Of a stretch of 5,496 nucleotides of DNA, positions 5,014 to 5,496 are shown piece after piece. The notes under the pieces were generated by a model. That model did not search any database and was not told the origin of the DNA. It saw only the letters and a list, made by a program, of their open reading frames with translations. A program made the translations under genes and the position numbers. The stretch is from Bacteroidales bacterium (lineage in GTDB: Bacteria > Bacteroidota > Bacteroidia > Bacteroidales > DTU049): assembly GCA_030017935.1 (NCBI GenBank), contig JASEGF010000150.1, positions 1 through 5,496 of the forward strand. The letters run 5' to 3'. Position 1 is the stretch's first letter; every line of letters begins with the position of its first letter.

Positions 5014-5496
5014 ATGAAGGCAAAGACTAAAAAGACACTTTTAATAATCATCGTCGCCATTATAGTTATTGTAGTTGTAGGATTATTCATCTTACATCGT
5101 ACTGATCCTATGCTATACCCCAAAGATACTGCTTTTAACATTACAGATACTAGTGCTATTACTAAAATTTTCATAGCAGACAAAATGGGAAATTCTGTAG
5201 TGCTGAGTAGAACTGAAAAAGGCTGGCTAGTAAATGATACATTTAGAGCTAATAATAACATGATAAATGAATTCATGCGAACAATGTATTATATTACCTT
5301 GAAAAGTCCAGTTCCTATCGCACAGAGAGATAATGTGTTGAAACGTATGTCTAGCTTTGGTACTAAAGTAGAAATATATGCACGTGTACCTTGGGCTCGT
5401 ATAGGTTCGTTATGGATATTGCCAAAAGAGCGAAAAATACGTACCTTTTATGTAGGAGATAATCCACAAGACAAAATAGGTACTTTCTTTTTAATG
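5014..5496 (+). CDS. Membrane-anchored DUF4340-like protein (N-terminal part)
   Basis: The frame is open from ATG 5014 to the window edge, giving 161 residues without a stop; the end is missing. A basic start (MKAKTKK) is followed by one hydrophobic segment at about 9-27 with no lipobox or clear signal-peptidase site. This predicts a single-pass anchor with the rest outside the cytoplasmic membrane. The next part (FNITDTSAITKIFIAD, GWLVNDTFRAN, SPVPIAQRDNVLKRM, KVEIY) resembles from memory a Bacteroidota family annotated as DUF4340, whose role is not established. I know of no catalytic motif in it. The first ATG is the natural start because the basic and hydrophobic segments follow at once, and stops lie close upstream in frame. 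It is separated from the lptE operon by about 670 nt and probably has its own promoter. Confidence 0.7.
   Translation, partial: MKAKTKKTLLIIIVAIIVIVVVGLFILHRTDPMLYPKDTAFNITDTSAITKIFIADKMGNSVVLSRTEKGWLVNDTFRANNNMINEFMRTMYYITLKSPVPIAQRDNVLKRMSSFGTKVEIYARVPWARIGSLWILPKERKIRTFYVGDNPQDKIGTFFLM

Noticed and set aside
4950..5276. Reverse-strand open frame of 108 codons with hydrophobic segments
   Set aside because: It mirrors the DUF4340-like gene on the + strand, which has a sensible start, a membrane anchor and family-like sequence. The apparent hydrophobicity comes from the complement of that gene.

Overview
The window most likely comes from an AT-rich member of the Bacteroidota, probably Bacteroidales-like. 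Four things point there. The order sigma-54 activator, then LptE lipoprotein, then small TPR protein is the one I recall from Bacteroidales. The proteins resemble remembered Bacteroidales family members motif by motif. Four intergenic stretches carry exact copies of the Bacteroidota -7 promoter consensus TAnnTTTG. No gene start has a clear Shine-Dalgarno sequence. Codons are strongly A/T-biased in the third position, and the intergenic DNA is extremely AT-rich. This would suit a reduced or host-associated genome, but one window cannot prove that.

Layout, with every gene on the + strand. Bases 1-89 hold the last codons of an unidentified upstream gene. A complete tRNA-Ala(GGC) follows at 148-221. 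A two-gene unit comes next: a class III PLP aminotransferase (302-1480) overlapping by ATGA with a guanine deaminase (1477-1953). Then comes a three-gene unit: a sigma-54-dependent activator with no N-terminal sensor domain (2043-3308), overlapping by ATGA with lptE (3305-3808), and 3 nt later a small TPR-like protein (3812-4339). A non-coding stretch of about 670 nt (4340-5013) follows. At the right edge, the N-terminal part of a membrane-anchored DUF4340-like protein (from 5014) runs off the window.

The first unit looks metabolic (amino-group transfer and purine salvage). The second links a transcription activator to an essential outer-membrane LPS assembly lipoprotein, so it belongs to envelope biogenesis. 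In the Bacteroidales order I remember, secG follows the TPR gene. Here that place is taken by the gene desert. Its main internal structure is a pair of adjacent hairpins (4728-4804), one of them a perfect 12-bp stem, in the part of the desert with the most G and C. This is the best candidate here for an undescribed element, either a small RNA or a leader or terminator structure. No mobile element, CRISPR array or defence system is visible, and the coding part is otherwise ordinary.
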